Source: Puniceicoccaceae bacterium (GTDB taxonomy: Bacteria; Verrucomicrobiota; Verrucomicrobiia; Opitutales; Coraliomargaritaceae). Taken from it: a DNA stretch of 64,000 nucleotides. The notes beneath the pieces were generated by a model. The model was not told where the DNA came from. It did not search any database and saw only the letters and a list, made by a program, of their open reading frames with translations. Position numbers and translations under genes: made by a program. The stretch lies in the NCBI GenBank assembly GCA_018402305.1, contig JAGYJE010000001.1, positions 124,001 through 188,000 on the forward strand, given 5' to 3'. Each line of letters starts with the position of its first letter. Within the stretch, counting starts at the first letter, position 1. Below, piece after piece: positions 16,854 to 26,262 of this stretch.

Positions 16854-18089
16854 ATGGTTTCATTCGACATGAAAAAGCGGAAACTTAAAAACTTAAGGCA
16901 ACCTCTCTTGAGTAAATTCGGGGTATCAACGATTGCGCTTTGGATCGGCTTGGATACCTTGTATGGTCGGGCGGCTTTATCTGGAATTTTGAGCTACATG
17001 AAACGTAATCCTGGCTGGTCCATTCCGATGAATGGAATCGAGCCAGTCAACCAATCGAGTGAAACCGTTTCCCGACTAGCAACCGGCCTGATTGGCCAAT
17101 TTTACACGGAAGCTGAAGTTTCTCAGGCCTTATCCTTTGGTATCCCGGTGGTGAATTTGACCGAAGGTCCGTCCGGTTGTAATTTGCCGACAATCTGTCT
17201 TGATAATGTGGCAGTGGGTCGGACGGCGGCAAAGCATCTAGTCGAAGTCGGCTGCCGTTTTCTGTATTGTCTCCATGACCCAAAGATGGGGTATTCACGC
17301 AAGCGATGGGAGGGGTTTCAGGCATTTGCCATGGAGGAAGGTCTTGACGTTACCGCGATACCACAGGATTTGAGCAAACCATTGGCTGCGATTATTGATA
17401 AAAGAAATTTTCAGGAAATTGCCAGGCATCTGCCTTCGGGCAGTGGGGTATTTGGAGTCAACGACACGGTGGTTTTCGGCTTCATGCGACATTGTGTGGA
17501 TATTGGAAGATCCATACCTTCGGAAATCGCGGTGATGGGTTGCAATGATGACGATGTCCTCTGCCAACTGGCTTCGCCCTCCATTACCAGCATCCAAGTT
17601 CTTGGGCACGATATCGGGTTCAAAGCCGCAGAACTCTTGGATACCTTAATCGGTCGCCGACTTGCGGAACTCCCGCACAGGCAAAAAGTCTTACCAGGCA
17701 GACTCATCTCAAGGGAGTCATCGGACCGGCTTGCGACGTTGGATCCGAATTTGGCCCAAGCGTTACGATTTATCCGGGAGCATGCGACACAGCCGATTTA
17801 CGCGTCGGATGTGGTTGAGGCAAATAAACTGAGAAGGCGCGCTCTGGAGAATCTTTTTAAGCAACATGTGGGGCATGGCATTTACGAGGAAATACGTCTC
17901 TCGCACTTAAGATCCGTTGAGGATTTGCTTGAAAATTCGGATCTTACGATCGCTCAAATTGCAACGCAAACAGGTTTTGTTACGGCACCCTCTTTAGAAC
18001 GGGCGTTCATGAAGAAAAACGCTTGCACTGCTTCAGCCTGGAGGCAGTCGAATCCAAAATACATAAACCGAATTCGATGCGCTAAATAG
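16854..18089 (+). CDS. XylR-type transcriptional regulator (PBP-like sensor + AraC HTH)
   Basis: 411 residues from ATG 16854; the 498-residue ORF in the track includes out-of-frame GntR remnant at its start. Residues ~20-285 are a LacI/XylR-like ligand-binding domain (VSTIALWIGLDTLYGRAALSGIL, IPVVNLTEG, SEIAVMGCNDDDVLCQLASPSITSI). Residues ~300-400 are an AraC domain with two HTH motifs (ALRFIREHATQPIYASDVV and LTIAQIATQTGFVTAPSLERAF). The second HTH has GFVTAPSLERAF instead of the usual GFSSxSYFSRxF, a divergent version. It likely controls the following PEP-CTERM / DUF2264 genes in response to a sugar. An in-frame ATG at 16869 is a possible start. Confidence 0.85.
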   Translation: MVSFDMKKRKLKNLRQPLLSKFGVSTIALWIGLDTLYGRAALSGILSYMKRNPGWSIPMNGIEPVNQSSETVSRLATGLIGQFYTEAEVSQALSFGIPVVNLTEGPSGCNLPTICLDNVAVGRTAAKHLVEVGCRFLYCLHDPKMGYSRKRWEGFQAFAMEEGLDVTAIPQDLSKPLAAIIDKRNFQEIARHLPSGSGVFGVNDTVVFGFMRHCVDIGRSIPSEIAVMGCNDDDVLCQLASPSITSIQVLGHDIGFKAAELLDTLIGRRLAELPHRQKVLPGRLISRESSDRLATLDPNLAQALRFIREHATQPIYASDVVEANKLRRRALENLFKQHVGHGIYEEIRLSHLRSVEDLLENSDLTIAQIATQTGFVTAPSLERAFMKKNACTASAWRQSNPKYINRIRCAK

Positions 18090-18187
18090 ATATTTCTATG
18101 CGCATTCCGTCACTTGCCACATGGGATGGGGCGGGTAAATTCATCGCTGACACTTTTTCCAACTAACATGAAACCACCACAAAAATT

Positions 18188-19063
18188 ATGAAAAATAAAA
18201 TGAGTCACACATTAGTTATTGCAGCGCTTGGCTTCACCCTGCTTGCAACTACAAATCATGCACAAACATTGGTAGAATACCGTTTCAATGATGCAGTAGC
18301 TGCTACCAGCACAATAAACAGCGGATCTGCTGGCGGGTCTGCAAGCTTGAGCGGTGCTGCGGTGATATCTGCTGACACTCTTGGAGTCTCGGGTCTGGTC
18401 GGCGACCGTGCCTTGGATAATTCGGCTGTGCAAATGGGTGCCAGTCCTTCAGACCCGGGTGGTCGGGCAAGTCAAAGTTTAACATTCAGCAGTGGGATCC
18501 AATCCGGAACCTTTGTTCTTTGGTTTAATGCCGACTCGAATCCACTGGGCACGAATGCCCGGCTAATTGGCGACAGTCCACGCCAGCAGGTGCTTTTTGC
18601 TGAGACGGGTTTGCAGATCCAGGGCTTCGGTTTGGGCGGAGTGACCGCGCCCACAGCCAGTATCGGCTCACTGGACGACCCGGGTGAATGGGTGTTTTTG
18701 GCGATAACCTTCGATGCCATTGCAACCAGCAACAACATAAACGTCTACTCTGGTAGCACGACGGGTGCAGTCTCACTGATCAGCACCTTGTCTGATGCCA
18801 CTCAAGGGGCATTCACCTCCACAGAAAACCTGAACATCGCAAGTAGCGCCTCCGATACGTTCCGTCCCTTCGAAGGTTTTCTTGATAATGTCCGCATTTA
18901 TGCGGCAGAGGACGCTTCAGGGGCATTGGGACTGGGGGCTCTTGAGAGCATAAGGCAATATGATCTGGTCACCGTTCCTGAACCTTCGGCCGCTGCGGTC
19001 ATTATGGGGCTATTGGTCTCAGCTGTGATATTTCAACGCCGCCCGGTCATGTCGCGCCGATAA
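18188..19063 (+). CDS. LamG/concanavalin-like PEP-CTERM protein
   Basis: 291 residues. Signal peptide (MKNKMSHTLVIAALGFTLLATTNHAQ), then LVEYRFNDAVAATST, the standard opening of a LamG-like jelly-roll, continuing through SGTFVLWFNADS, WVFLAITFDAI and FEGFLDNVRIYAAE. The C-terminus VPEPSAAAVIMGLLVSAVIFQRRPVMSRR is a PEP-CTERM sorting signal. It is probably a surface-anchored carbohydrate-binding protein. It follows the XylR-type regulator by 98 bp and is closed by a clear terminator. Confidence 0.88.
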   Translation: MKNKMSHTLVIAALGFTLLATTNHAQTLVEYRFNDAVAATSTINSGSAGGSASLSGAAVISADTLGVSGLVGDRALDNSAVQMGASPSDPGGRASQSLTFSSGIQSGTFVLWFNADSNPLGTNARLIGDSPRQQVLFAETGLQIQGFGLGGVTAPTASIGSLDDPGEWVFLAITFDAIATSNNINVYSGSTTGAVSLISTLSDATQGAFTSTENLNIASSASDTFRPFEGFLDNVRIYAAEDASGALGLGALESIRQYDLVTVPEPSAAAVIMGLLVSAVIFQRRPVMSRR

Positions 19064-19085
19064 TCAATCATTCACATTTCTGCGC

Positions 19086-19126
19086 AACCGGGTGACCTCT
19101 CTTGTATAGGCCACCCGGTTTTTTTT
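19086..19126 (+). terminator. Rho-independent terminator after the LamG/PEP-CTERM gene
   Basis: AACCGGGTG (19086-19094) pairs with CACCCGGTT (19112-19120) and is followed by a run of T. A 9-bp perfect stem with a 17-nt loop, 22 bp after the stop codon. Confidence 0.85.
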
Positions 19127-19161
19127 CAGCCTGCATAAATATTTAACCTAAACGTAAATAG

Positions 19162-20358
19162 ATGGATCTCGAATACTGCCAAGGTGGTGCAAGATCAGGA
19201 GTCTCTGGTGCACGTGAGCAGTGGGAAGCCTGGTTTTTAGAACTGGTCGCACCGCTATTCAATAACCCAACGGCTTGGGGTGAAACTGACTCGAAACTAT
19301 TTTCCAGTTCAGTGGCCTCACTTGAGGCATTTTCTAGAACTCTGTGCGGCATCGCTCCCTGGTGTGAATGTGAGGGACATTTCGGGCGCGCACCGACCAC
19401 TCAAGTCATTGAATCCATAGAGGCATTCTTTCTCAATAAAACGAACATTAATAAAGTATTTGGTGACGATCTCTCAGCCCAGCCTCTGGTCGAAGCAGCT
19501 CTCATTTCACAGGCGTTATTACGTGCTCCGAATTCGATCGGCAAGCACTTAAAAGGGCGGGCACGGGATAATCTAATCTTTGCACTCAGGAGATCGCGAC
19601 GTGTTAAACCTTGCTTTAATAATTGGATACTTTTTTCGGCAATGGTGGAGTGTGGACTACGTGCACTCGGTTGTGAGGATTGGGATTGCGTCCGGATCGA
19701 CTACGCCCTGCGTCAATTCGATCAGTGGTATGCAGGAGATGGACACTACAGTGACGGTCCGAATTTCGTATTTGATTACTACAATTCCTATACCATCCAT
19801 CCTATCCTCGTAGACATTGTGCGATGTTTCACTGGAGAGCGGCTTATAGAAGGTAATGAGCGGAAAATTATTGAGCGAGCGACGCGTATGGCCGGCCATT
19901 TGGAAGCTATGATTTCCCCGGAGGGAACTTTCCCCTTGATTGGGCGTTCGCTAGCCTATCGATTTGGCATCCTTCACGGTCTGGCTCAAGCTGCATTACA
20001 CGACAACCTCCCCTCGGAATTGCCCTCCGCTGCGGTACGCTGTGCCATGTCAGCAGTGATGTCTCGTTTCTTCACTGCGGATGGTTTTTTTGATGATAAG
20101 GGCCTACTTACTATTGGCTTCATCGGATCACAATCCGAAGTTGGAGAATCCTATGTCAGCCAGGGAAGTGCGTATTTTTGTGCGATGGCATTTCTCCCTC
20201 TTGGATTGCCAAAAGAACATCCATTCTGGTCGGAGCCCGATGCTCCCTGGAGTACGAAGTCTGCTTGGAATGGAGTTTTTCCAAAGAAGAAAGGCATCTC
20301 TGAGGTGAATAGTCAGCTTGCCGCCCCTAAAGCTTTGTCTCCGGCTTTTGTGGTATGA
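19162..20358 (+). CDS. DUF2264 domain protein
   Basis: 398 residues, cytoplasmic by appearance. The sequence matches the DUF2264 pattern: REQWEAWFLELVAPLF, NNWILFSAMVE, QFDQWYAGDGHYSDGPNFVFDYYNSYTIHPILVD (the family's most conserved stretch), GTFPLIGRSLAYRFG and VGESYVSQGSAYFCAMAFLPLGLP. The family is an (alpha/alpha)-barrel related to glycoside lyases/hydrolases and is found in polysaccharide loci. Many members carry a further C-terminal region; this one ends shortly after PFWSEPDAPW, so it is the single-domain form or shortened. The enzymatic reaction is not established to my knowledge. Confidence 0.85.
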   Translation: MDLEYCQGGARSGVSGAREQWEAWFLELVAPLFNNPTAWGETDSKLFSSSVASLEAFSRTLCGIAPWCECEGHFGRAPTTQVIESIEAFFLNKTNINKVFGDDLSAQPLVEAALISQALLRAPNSIGKHLKGRARDNLIFALRRSRRVKPCFNNWILFSAMVECGLRALGCEDWDCVRIDYALRQFDQWYAGDGHYSDGPNFVFDYYNSYTIHPILVDIVRCFTGERLIEGNERKIIERATRMAGHLEAMISPEGTFPLIGRSLAYRFGILHGLAQAALHDNLPSELPSAAVRCAMSAVMSRFFTADGFFDDKGLLTIGFIGSQSEVGESYVSQGSAYFCAMAFLPLGLPKEHPFWSEPDAPWSTKSAWNGVFPKKKGISEVNSQLAAPKALSPAFVV

Positions 20359-20437
20359 AATGCCAGGCTTCCACTCGATGAACCGGGTGTGCTGCGTCCT
20401 TTTAGATGCGGCCTGCTTTGGGGGTGCCGTTGATAGT

Positions 20438-22834
20438 TCAAGCGGGGTGCAGTAAGTAGCTACCTCCGGATTCAGTTGGAAGAGCGAGAATGCGACCTTC
20501 CTGCTCAATGATTTTCGGGTTCGGAGAATTCTCAGTTTCAACTATCGGCAGACTGTTTGACCAGGGGTTTTCGATTCGAAAAAGGCCACCTGCCTCGCTA
20601 AGAATTTCTATGGATTGTACCGCACCATCCTTACGACTGGCGGACAGCAGAAAAGCACCTTCTGCGCGCAAAGTTTGAAAGCTAGCATCCTGGCAAAGAG
20701 GCAATCCCGGAAATAAGCGGATGTATCCCTCCCAGCTTTGCAGAAGCATCTCCTGTATGGCACCCACGATGCCGAGAGATTCCGACCAGGCACCGACGTG
20801 GCCGTAGTTACCCACGGACATTGCCCAGAGAAGCCCGTTGTCATGAGTCCAGCGATCAAGTAGTGACACGGTGGGAAGAAAATCACGGTCGGGAATAAAA
20901 CGGCGGGTGCGGAGAGCCTGAATGATTTGAAAGGCGAGCTTGCCAGGATACCAGCGGTAACTTTCACTGTCGGGATCGAGGAAGGCTGGTTGTGCGCTTG
21001 GATCATCCGAAATTTCGCCGCCGTCAAAGCAGTAGAGTTCAGGAGCCAGATCGAGACTTAGTTTCGTTGCTTCTGCGGGAAGGCGGACGAGAATATGACT
21101 CCAGGTTTCAATCAAATCGGGATCGACTCCAAGCACCTTTGCCGCTCCAACCGCAATGTGCAGGCAATAGCGGGCATGGCGAAGAATCTGTGGACGATCC
21201 ATGAAATCCTCCGACTTGCCGGAGAATCCGTCCTCCCCCTGATTTGAGGGAAAGGCATGGTAGAGACCGTCCGCACCTAACTGTAGAAAGTCAGTATAAA
21301 ATAGAGCACAGTCGCGAAGCACCGGATATCCGGTTTTAACCAGCCAATCATGATTCTGAGTGTATTGAAAACGCCACCAATACCGGTTTGCCGCCCATCC
21401 CGTCATGTAGGCCATGCGGCCCATGGGGACAGCACCCAGAGGGTCATCGGACGGATGTGTGGCGAACCCGCTAAGCTGAATAAATAGGCCACGGCAGCCA
21501 TAGTAGTCCCGTGCGATCTTTCGGCCGATTGGGAGAAAGAAATCCATTGCTCTAAAGTAGGCGTCGCCGATTTCCGGATGGTTGGCTGCGTAGTCTCCAA
21601 GAAAGATCGACTGTAAATTATAATTCGTATGGTAGTCGCCATGCCAAAGAGAATAATCACCAAGCGTGCTAGGTAGGAAAAGGCCCGGAGGTACCGTGTC
21701 TGCCCGATAGGTAGAACGCTTGGCATGAAGCGATGCAGTCCACAAATCCTGGAGACGCGTCTCGGCGAGCGTCAGGCTGGAACGTTCCCAGAATTTTTGT
21801 GCTTCGTTACGGGAGGAAGAGCGCCAACCCGAAAAGCTTCCCTTCGCCATCGTCGGAAGTCTGGTAGCGGTGCCTTCGGGATCGGAACTTGTCGAAACGC
21901 CTATGGCAAGCGTTCCTTCCTCGGCATCGGGAAGCAAGTGAAGCATGGCACCCCCCATCGCTTCGGATGTAAGCGGCTCTATTTGCAGTCCTTCTGTAGA
22001 GAGCGGAGCCATCGCACATTGGAATCCATTTTGGAAAACAGTGTCTGCAGGGAAATGTTGGACGATCGCGCCATTTTCGATCAAAACCGGCGGCAGGGGA
22101 CTTGCCTTGGGGCCGGCTTTGGATCGAATGCCGGGATGCCGGTGTTGTGCAAAATGCGCTTCCCCGGCTTTTGCGATTGTCGGGTCGTTCCATCGGTAGA
22201 GTCGAAACCAGACGGGCTGGGCTGGGCCCACGCCTTTAAAGTCGCCGGTCGTACGCGTCAATTCATTCCAGCCCTCAAGCTTCCACTTCAGGCAAAAAAC
22301 ATTATCCAATGCAGCAATAAAGCAGACGAGGGATAGGTGCAGGCCACCCTTCCAGCGGCATTCCACGGTGATCTCTGCCGATTCAATATCAAGCGTCTGG
22401 TTGATTTCCAAGCCCTGTGCATCGGAAGGAAGTCGCATCGCAAGTTCACCCACGGGTTTGGGACATGGGTAAGGAAAGGCTTTATAGCTTGGGGGATTGC
22501 CCTGGCAAATCTCCCGCATCCGGGCCTCGTTGCTACTACCGTTTTTGGCATGGACGGGACCTCCGTAGGGTCCGCACTCCCAGCCTTCGACTTCGATGCC
22601 CCGACGCACCTCGTCGATATGTGCCGGTTTTGGATCCTGACTACAATCATGCCTTCGATCCCATACATCACCTTTACCGAAGCGAAAGCGGATTTCATCC
22701 GCTGCTTGATAAACACTGACTGAAAGGTCGCCGTTTCCAAGTATCAGGCCATCCTGAGGAACAAGTAACAGGCGATTAATCACGATTTTATTCATAGTGG
22801 AAATAGGTTGATATTGAGTGTTAAAGATCTTCAT
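20438..22834 (-). CDS. GH95-like glycoside hydrolase
   Basis: 798 residues; an in-frame ATG at 22795 would also be possible and starts nearer the first beta strand (NKIVINRLLL). Layout fits GH95/(alpha/alpha)6 enzymes: an N-terminal beta-sandwich (GLILGNGDLSVSVYQ...), a helical barrel from about residue 355 with LGDYSLWHGDYHTNYNLQSIFLGDY (the family's characteristic W-x-x-D-Y-H-x-N-x-N-x-Q), and a C-terminal beta domain (FQTLRAEGAFLLSASRKDGAVQSIEILSEAGGLFRIENPW). GH95 members are alpha-L-fucosidases or galactosidases. No signal peptide is visible. It is convergent with the DUF2264 gene and divergent from the DUF6259 gene. Confidence 0.8.
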   Translation of the reverse strand: MKIFNTQYQPISTMNKIVINRLLLVPQDGLILGNGDLSVSVYQAADEIRFRFGKGDVWDRRHDCSQDPKPAHIDEVRRGIEVEGWECGPYGGPVHAKNGSSNEARMREICQGNPPSYKAFPYPCPKPVGELAMRLPSDAQGLEINQTLDIESAEITVECRWKGGLHLSLVCFIAALDNVFCLKWKLEGWNELTRTTGDFKGVGPAQPVWFRLYRWNDPTIAKAGEAHFAQHRHPGIRSKAGPKASPLPPVLIENGAIVQHFPADTVFQNGFQCAMAPLSTEGLQIEPLTSEAMGGAMLHLLPDAEEGTLAIGVSTSSDPEGTATRLPTMAKGSFSGWRSSSRNEAQKFWERSSLTLAETRLQDLWTASLHAKRSTYRADTVPPGLFLPSTLGDYSLWHGDYHTNYNLQSIFLGDYAANHPEIGDAYFRAMDFFLPIGRKIARDYYGCRGLFIQLSGFATHPSDDPLGAVPMGRMAYMTGWAANRYWWRFQYTQNHDWLVKTGYPVLRDCALFYTDFLQLGADGLYHAFPSNQGEDGFSGKSEDFMDRPQILRHARYCLHIAVGAAKVLGVDPDLIETWSHILVRLPAEATKLSLDLAPELYCFDGGEISDDPSAQPAFLDPDSESYRWYPGKLAFQIIQALRTRRFIPDRDFLPTVSLLDRWTHDNGLLWAMSVGNYGHVGAWSESLGIVGAIQEMLLQSWEGYIRLFPGLPLCQDASFQTLRAEGAFLLSASRKDGAVQSIEILSEAGGLFRIENPWSNSLPIVETENSPNPKIIEQEGRILALPTESGGSYLLHPA

Positions 22835-23173
22835 TTAAGCTTATTTATAATTAGTTATACATTTTTATAATACCTAAGTAATAAAACGTTAAACTAATGC
22901 TTTTCAGGTAAGCAATTCGATGAAATTTGAATTCAATATCACCGTCGGAACTCGTTTCATTGCTACTTGTCAATGCTGATCACGAAAACAGATAAAATTA
23001 ATTAAGACGTATGAATGTAGCCGACAGAGGGTTTTTTTACGAGTTGACGAGCACCTCCAGGATTAAATCGGCAGTCGAAGATCGCTTTTTAAAAGTATAA
23101 TAAATAAGTTTCAAAATTACAATATCCGTAATCGATCTACGCCGCTATACTGGCAATTCCATCAGTAAAAATC
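22835..23173. other. AT-rich divergent intergenic region
   Basis: 339 bp between the start codons of the GH95-like (- strand) and DUF6259 (+ strand) genes. It is much richer in A+T than its neighbours and must hold both promoters. TATTAT on the minus strand (22867-22872) and TATAAT on the plus strand (23096-23101) are possible -10 boxes without convincing -35 partners. No LacI-type palindrome of region 1 is present. Confidence 0.4.
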
Positions 23174-26100
23174 ATGTATAGATCCCATTTAACTTCCTGC
23201 ATCGTCACGCTTGTTCTCGTCATGGCTTGCCACTTAAATGCACAGGCAATCCTCGAAGAGCTCCTGAGAGACGACTTCGACCGTTACAATTCGCAGACAT
23301 GGGGCACCGCTCCTGTCGGCGCCGAGATCGTCTTTCGCAATCAACTGAATCAAACGAATGGCTCCATTCGGATGAATCCGCGGGCCGGGGGATGCTACAT
23401 TATTAGTGACGAGATGTTCAGGGAAGCTTCAATGGAGTTTGAAGTTAAGGTGAATTCGTTAAGCACGGATTCGACGAATTTCTATTATTTCGGGTTTCAC
23501 AACACACAGCCGTGGACGCGCGATCTCCTTTGGTTGGTTGTCCAGGACAGTTCAATCAAATTGCAGGCGAGGGAGAACGGCGGAGCCTTTTTTGAGCAGC
23601 AAATCGGCAATATCCCCTTTGACCGATGGGTCAAATTCGTTATAAGTCGCAAAGGGAAACAGGTTGTGGTCGAAATGGACGGCAGAGCCGTTCTCGACCT
23701 AAAGAGGCCGGAGTTCTCAGATTCACCAATGTCTGCGTTTTTTGGTGCAAACACAATTTCTGGATCGAAGCGCGCTGATCTGCAAGTGGACAGTGTTCAG
23801 GTTAACGGGGATCCTGCATTGCAAGCTGCGGCTTTACGGGAGACACGGCTGATCAGCGAAGAAGAAAAGGTTATAGCGAGCCGGTCACAGTCTGTTTCCG
23901 GTGGCGACTGGGAGGTTGTTATGCACGACGGGGAAATTCGTCTCTCGAACCCTGAAGCGTCCTACGCGTTCTCTTTGCTGGAGGGAATTCAGTGGAGTGC
24001 GGTGGACCGCCGCGAAGGTGATGGCAGCGTCCCTGCCATCAGTCCGGGAACCGCCTGTCCGCTGTATGTCTTGAGGGCGGGAGATCAGAATCTTGATTCC
24101 AGGGACTTTCCTCTGGAGGAGGTTTCCGTTTCACCGGGCAAGCCACGCTTTGAGGTCGTTCAGTATGATCCGACTTCAGGACTCTCCACTCGCTTCGAGG
24201 CGGAGCTTCGCGACGACTCCAGTTTGGGTCTTTCCCTTGAGGTGACAAACCGAAGTGGCGTGGAGCAGGTCTTGCAGACAACATTCCCGGTTCTTCAGAA
24301 TATCGAGATCGACGGCAAATTGGATAATTTGAACTACTTTTTTCCCTGGCGGGGAGGGTTGCTGGGAACGGTGGCTTCAAGCTTGGCGACAGAGTATGGA
24401 GGACTGGGTTGGATGCAGGTTATGGCAGTATTTAATTCGGAAGCCCGCAGCGGAATCTTTTTCTATCCGGAGGATGCCACCGGCACTACCAAGGGTCTGA
24501 TGCTTAAGAAGGCTTTTCCCGGAAGTGAGGATAGGGTTAACTTCAGCGAAGTTCTCTATCCCGAAGAAATGCCCAGTATAAATCTGGCTCCCTCTAGCGG
24601 GATGGGCATGGCGGTTTACTACAAGAGGCAAGCTCTGCAGCCGGGGGGGGCCATTGCCTTCCCGACCACCCGACTGAAGGCGTATGACGGTGACTGGCGC
24701 GAGCCTTTGGACGAGTATGTCGCGTGGACACGGGAGTGGTACCGACCGGTCAAGGTGCCTCGTTGGTTCAAAGAGAGTTACACTTTTTTGAATCAGCATC
24801 CCCAGTCCTATTACGACAACGAAAAGGACGAGTATATTGGGGCGAGGGCGTTGGTTGGATCGGAGCATGTGGTGCAATGGGCTTTCTGGGAGAGCTTGAA
24901 AGTGCCTCATGTCGGACCCAATTACAATGGGCACCCAGAATACCAACCGGGAGACTTTGTTCCATCTATCCACCGAGGCGGTCTTGCTACCTTTAATGCC
25001 GAGATCGCAGCGTATCGGGCGAAGGGAACCCGGTTTGTTCCCTATATTAATTATCGTTTTTGCTTGCGGGCCAGTGAAGTCGGCACCCAGCACACAGACT
25101 GGGCTGCGATCAGGAAGCCGGGAGGCGATTATATCTGGTCTCCTTGGCCGGAGGAGAATCTAAACATGTGTTTTTATGATCAAGATAAGTGGGCTGCCTT
25201 CATCGCCAGCACGACACAGAGGTTGGTTCGGGATACCGGGATGAGCGGGATCTATCTTGACGAGTTGCCGCTTCAGCACGCCTGCTTCAATCCCGCCCAC
25301 AGGCATTTGCAGAACGGCAGCCCGACCTCCAAGCAAGACATGGCGGAAAGCCTGACCATGGTCCGGGATGCCATGAAAGCGGCCGATCCTCAAGCGGTTC
25401 TGTGGACCGAGCATGTGGGGAGTGATTATATGTCTCAGTTTATCGACGGATCCTGGACGCAGACCTACTGCCGGGCTTTTCCCTTCACGGAGAAATACTT
25501 CGATGCCAACCGACTGGTCTATTTCCGTTTTCTTTTCCCCTCGGTCAAGTTGGCTGAATGGGGAAGTAGTGAGCGGCACATCAACCGCTACTTTTTTAAT
25601 GGGATGGGATGGGATTTCGGCACGGGAGACCGTGCGCTCTCCAGAGTCTTGGGTAATATTTTGAAAGCCAATTCGGATGCCATTCAGACAATGACTCCCG
25701 AGCCTTTGGTGCCGACCAGCCATCCCGGTCTCCTCGCCAATCGCTTTGATGCACCCGGTAAAATCGTTTACACCTTGTATAACGTGCATGATCAAGGGAT
25801 CACCGCGTTCATTTCCGAACCAGCTCCTTTCGAAGGGCATTATGTTGAATTGGTCGACGATGTGGAGATCAGTCCAGACGGGACCGGTCAGATGCAACTA
25901 ACGATGGCTCCGGAGACAGTCAAAGCAGTCGTCTTACTCAGAAACATCCTCGAAGTCTCCCAGACAGGCGGCAAGGTGGTTGTGAGTGTGCCGGAGGAAT
26001 TTGCCAGCAGTGAATTACTAGTCTACGCCGACGTGGATGATTCGCACTTGCTCTCTTCGAAGGGAATAGCCATGAGCTTGAATGATGGCAGCGCAGAGTT

Positions 26101-26209
26101 TACAGTTGAGCAAACATTTGACTTCCATCCCCGACGACTGATCATCAAATTGCAGGAAGATGGCTATCTTCAGGATCAGCGTGTTCTCGTAATCAGTCCG
26201 GCTGGATAA
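23174..26209 (+). CDS. Secreted DUF6259-type glycosidase-like protein with jelly-roll N-domain
   Basis: 1011 residues. Signal peptide to about residue 24 (SCIVTLVLVMACHLNAQA). Residues ~30-210 form a LamG/3-keto-disaccharide-hydrolase-like jelly roll (DDFDRYNSQTWG ... FDRWVKFVISRKGKQVVVEMDGRAVLDL). The large middle part carries the DUF6259 pattern, a distant glycosidase superfamily with beta-sandwich plus TIM barrel: DEYVAWTREWYRPVKVPRWFKES, FVPYINYRF, SGIYLDELPLQHACFNPAH, VLWTEHVGSDYMSQF. The Asp-Glu in YLDELP and Glu in WTEHVG are candidate catalytic residues by position only. It probably acts outside the cytoplasm on a complex glycan. Confidence 0.8.
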   Translation: MYRSHLTSCIVTLVLVMACHLNAQAILEELLRDDFDRYNSQTWGTAPVGAEIVFRNQLNQTNGSIRMNPRAGGCYIISDEMFREASMEFEVKVNSLSTDSTNFYYFGFHNTQPWTRDLLWLVVQDSSIKLQARENGGAFFEQQIGNIPFDRWVKFVISRKGKQVVVEMDGRAVLDLKRPEFSDSPMSAFFGANTISGSKRADLQVDSVQVNGDPALQAAALRETRLISEEEKVIASRSQSVSGGDWEVVMHDGEIRLSNPEASYAFSLLEGIQWSAVDRREGDGSVPAISPGTACPLYVLRAGDQNLDSRDFPLEEVSVSPGKPRFEVVQYDPTSGLSTRFEAELRDDSSLGLSLEVTNRSGVEQVLQTTFPVLQNIEIDGKLDNLNYFFPWRGGLLGTVASSLATEYGGLGWMQVMAVFNSEARSGIFFYPEDATGTTKGLMLKKAFPGSEDRVNFSEVLYPEEMPSINLAPSSGMGMAVYYKRQALQPGGAIAFPTTRLKAYDGDWREPLDEYVAWTREWYRPVKVPRWFKESYTFLNQHPQSYYDNEKDEYIGARALVGSEHVVQWAFWESLKVPHVGPNYNGHPEYQPGDFVPSIHRGGLATFNAEIAAYRAKGTRFVPYINYRFCLRASEVGTQHTDWAAIRKPGGDYIWSPWPEENLNMCFYDQDKWAAFIASTTQRLVRDTGMSGIYLDELPLQHACFNPAHRHLQNGSPTSKQDMAESLTMVRDAMKAADPQAVLWTEHVGSDYMSQFIDGSWTQTYCRAFPFTEKYFDANRLVYFRFLFPSVKLAEWGSSERHINRYFFNGMGWDFGTGDRALSRVLGNILKANSDAIQTMTPEPLVPTSHPGLLANRFDAPGKIVYTLYNVHDQGITAFISEPAPFEGHYVELVDDVEISPDGTGQMQLTMAPETVKAVVLLRNILEVSQTGGKVVVSVPEEFASSELLVYADVDDSHLLSSKGIAMSLNDGSAEFTVEQTFDFHPRRLIIKLQEDGYLQDQRVLVISPAG

Positions 26210-26262
26210 TTCTAATGGGTATTCATTCACTGTATCATTAAAGGAAGGGTCGATCAAAGCTT

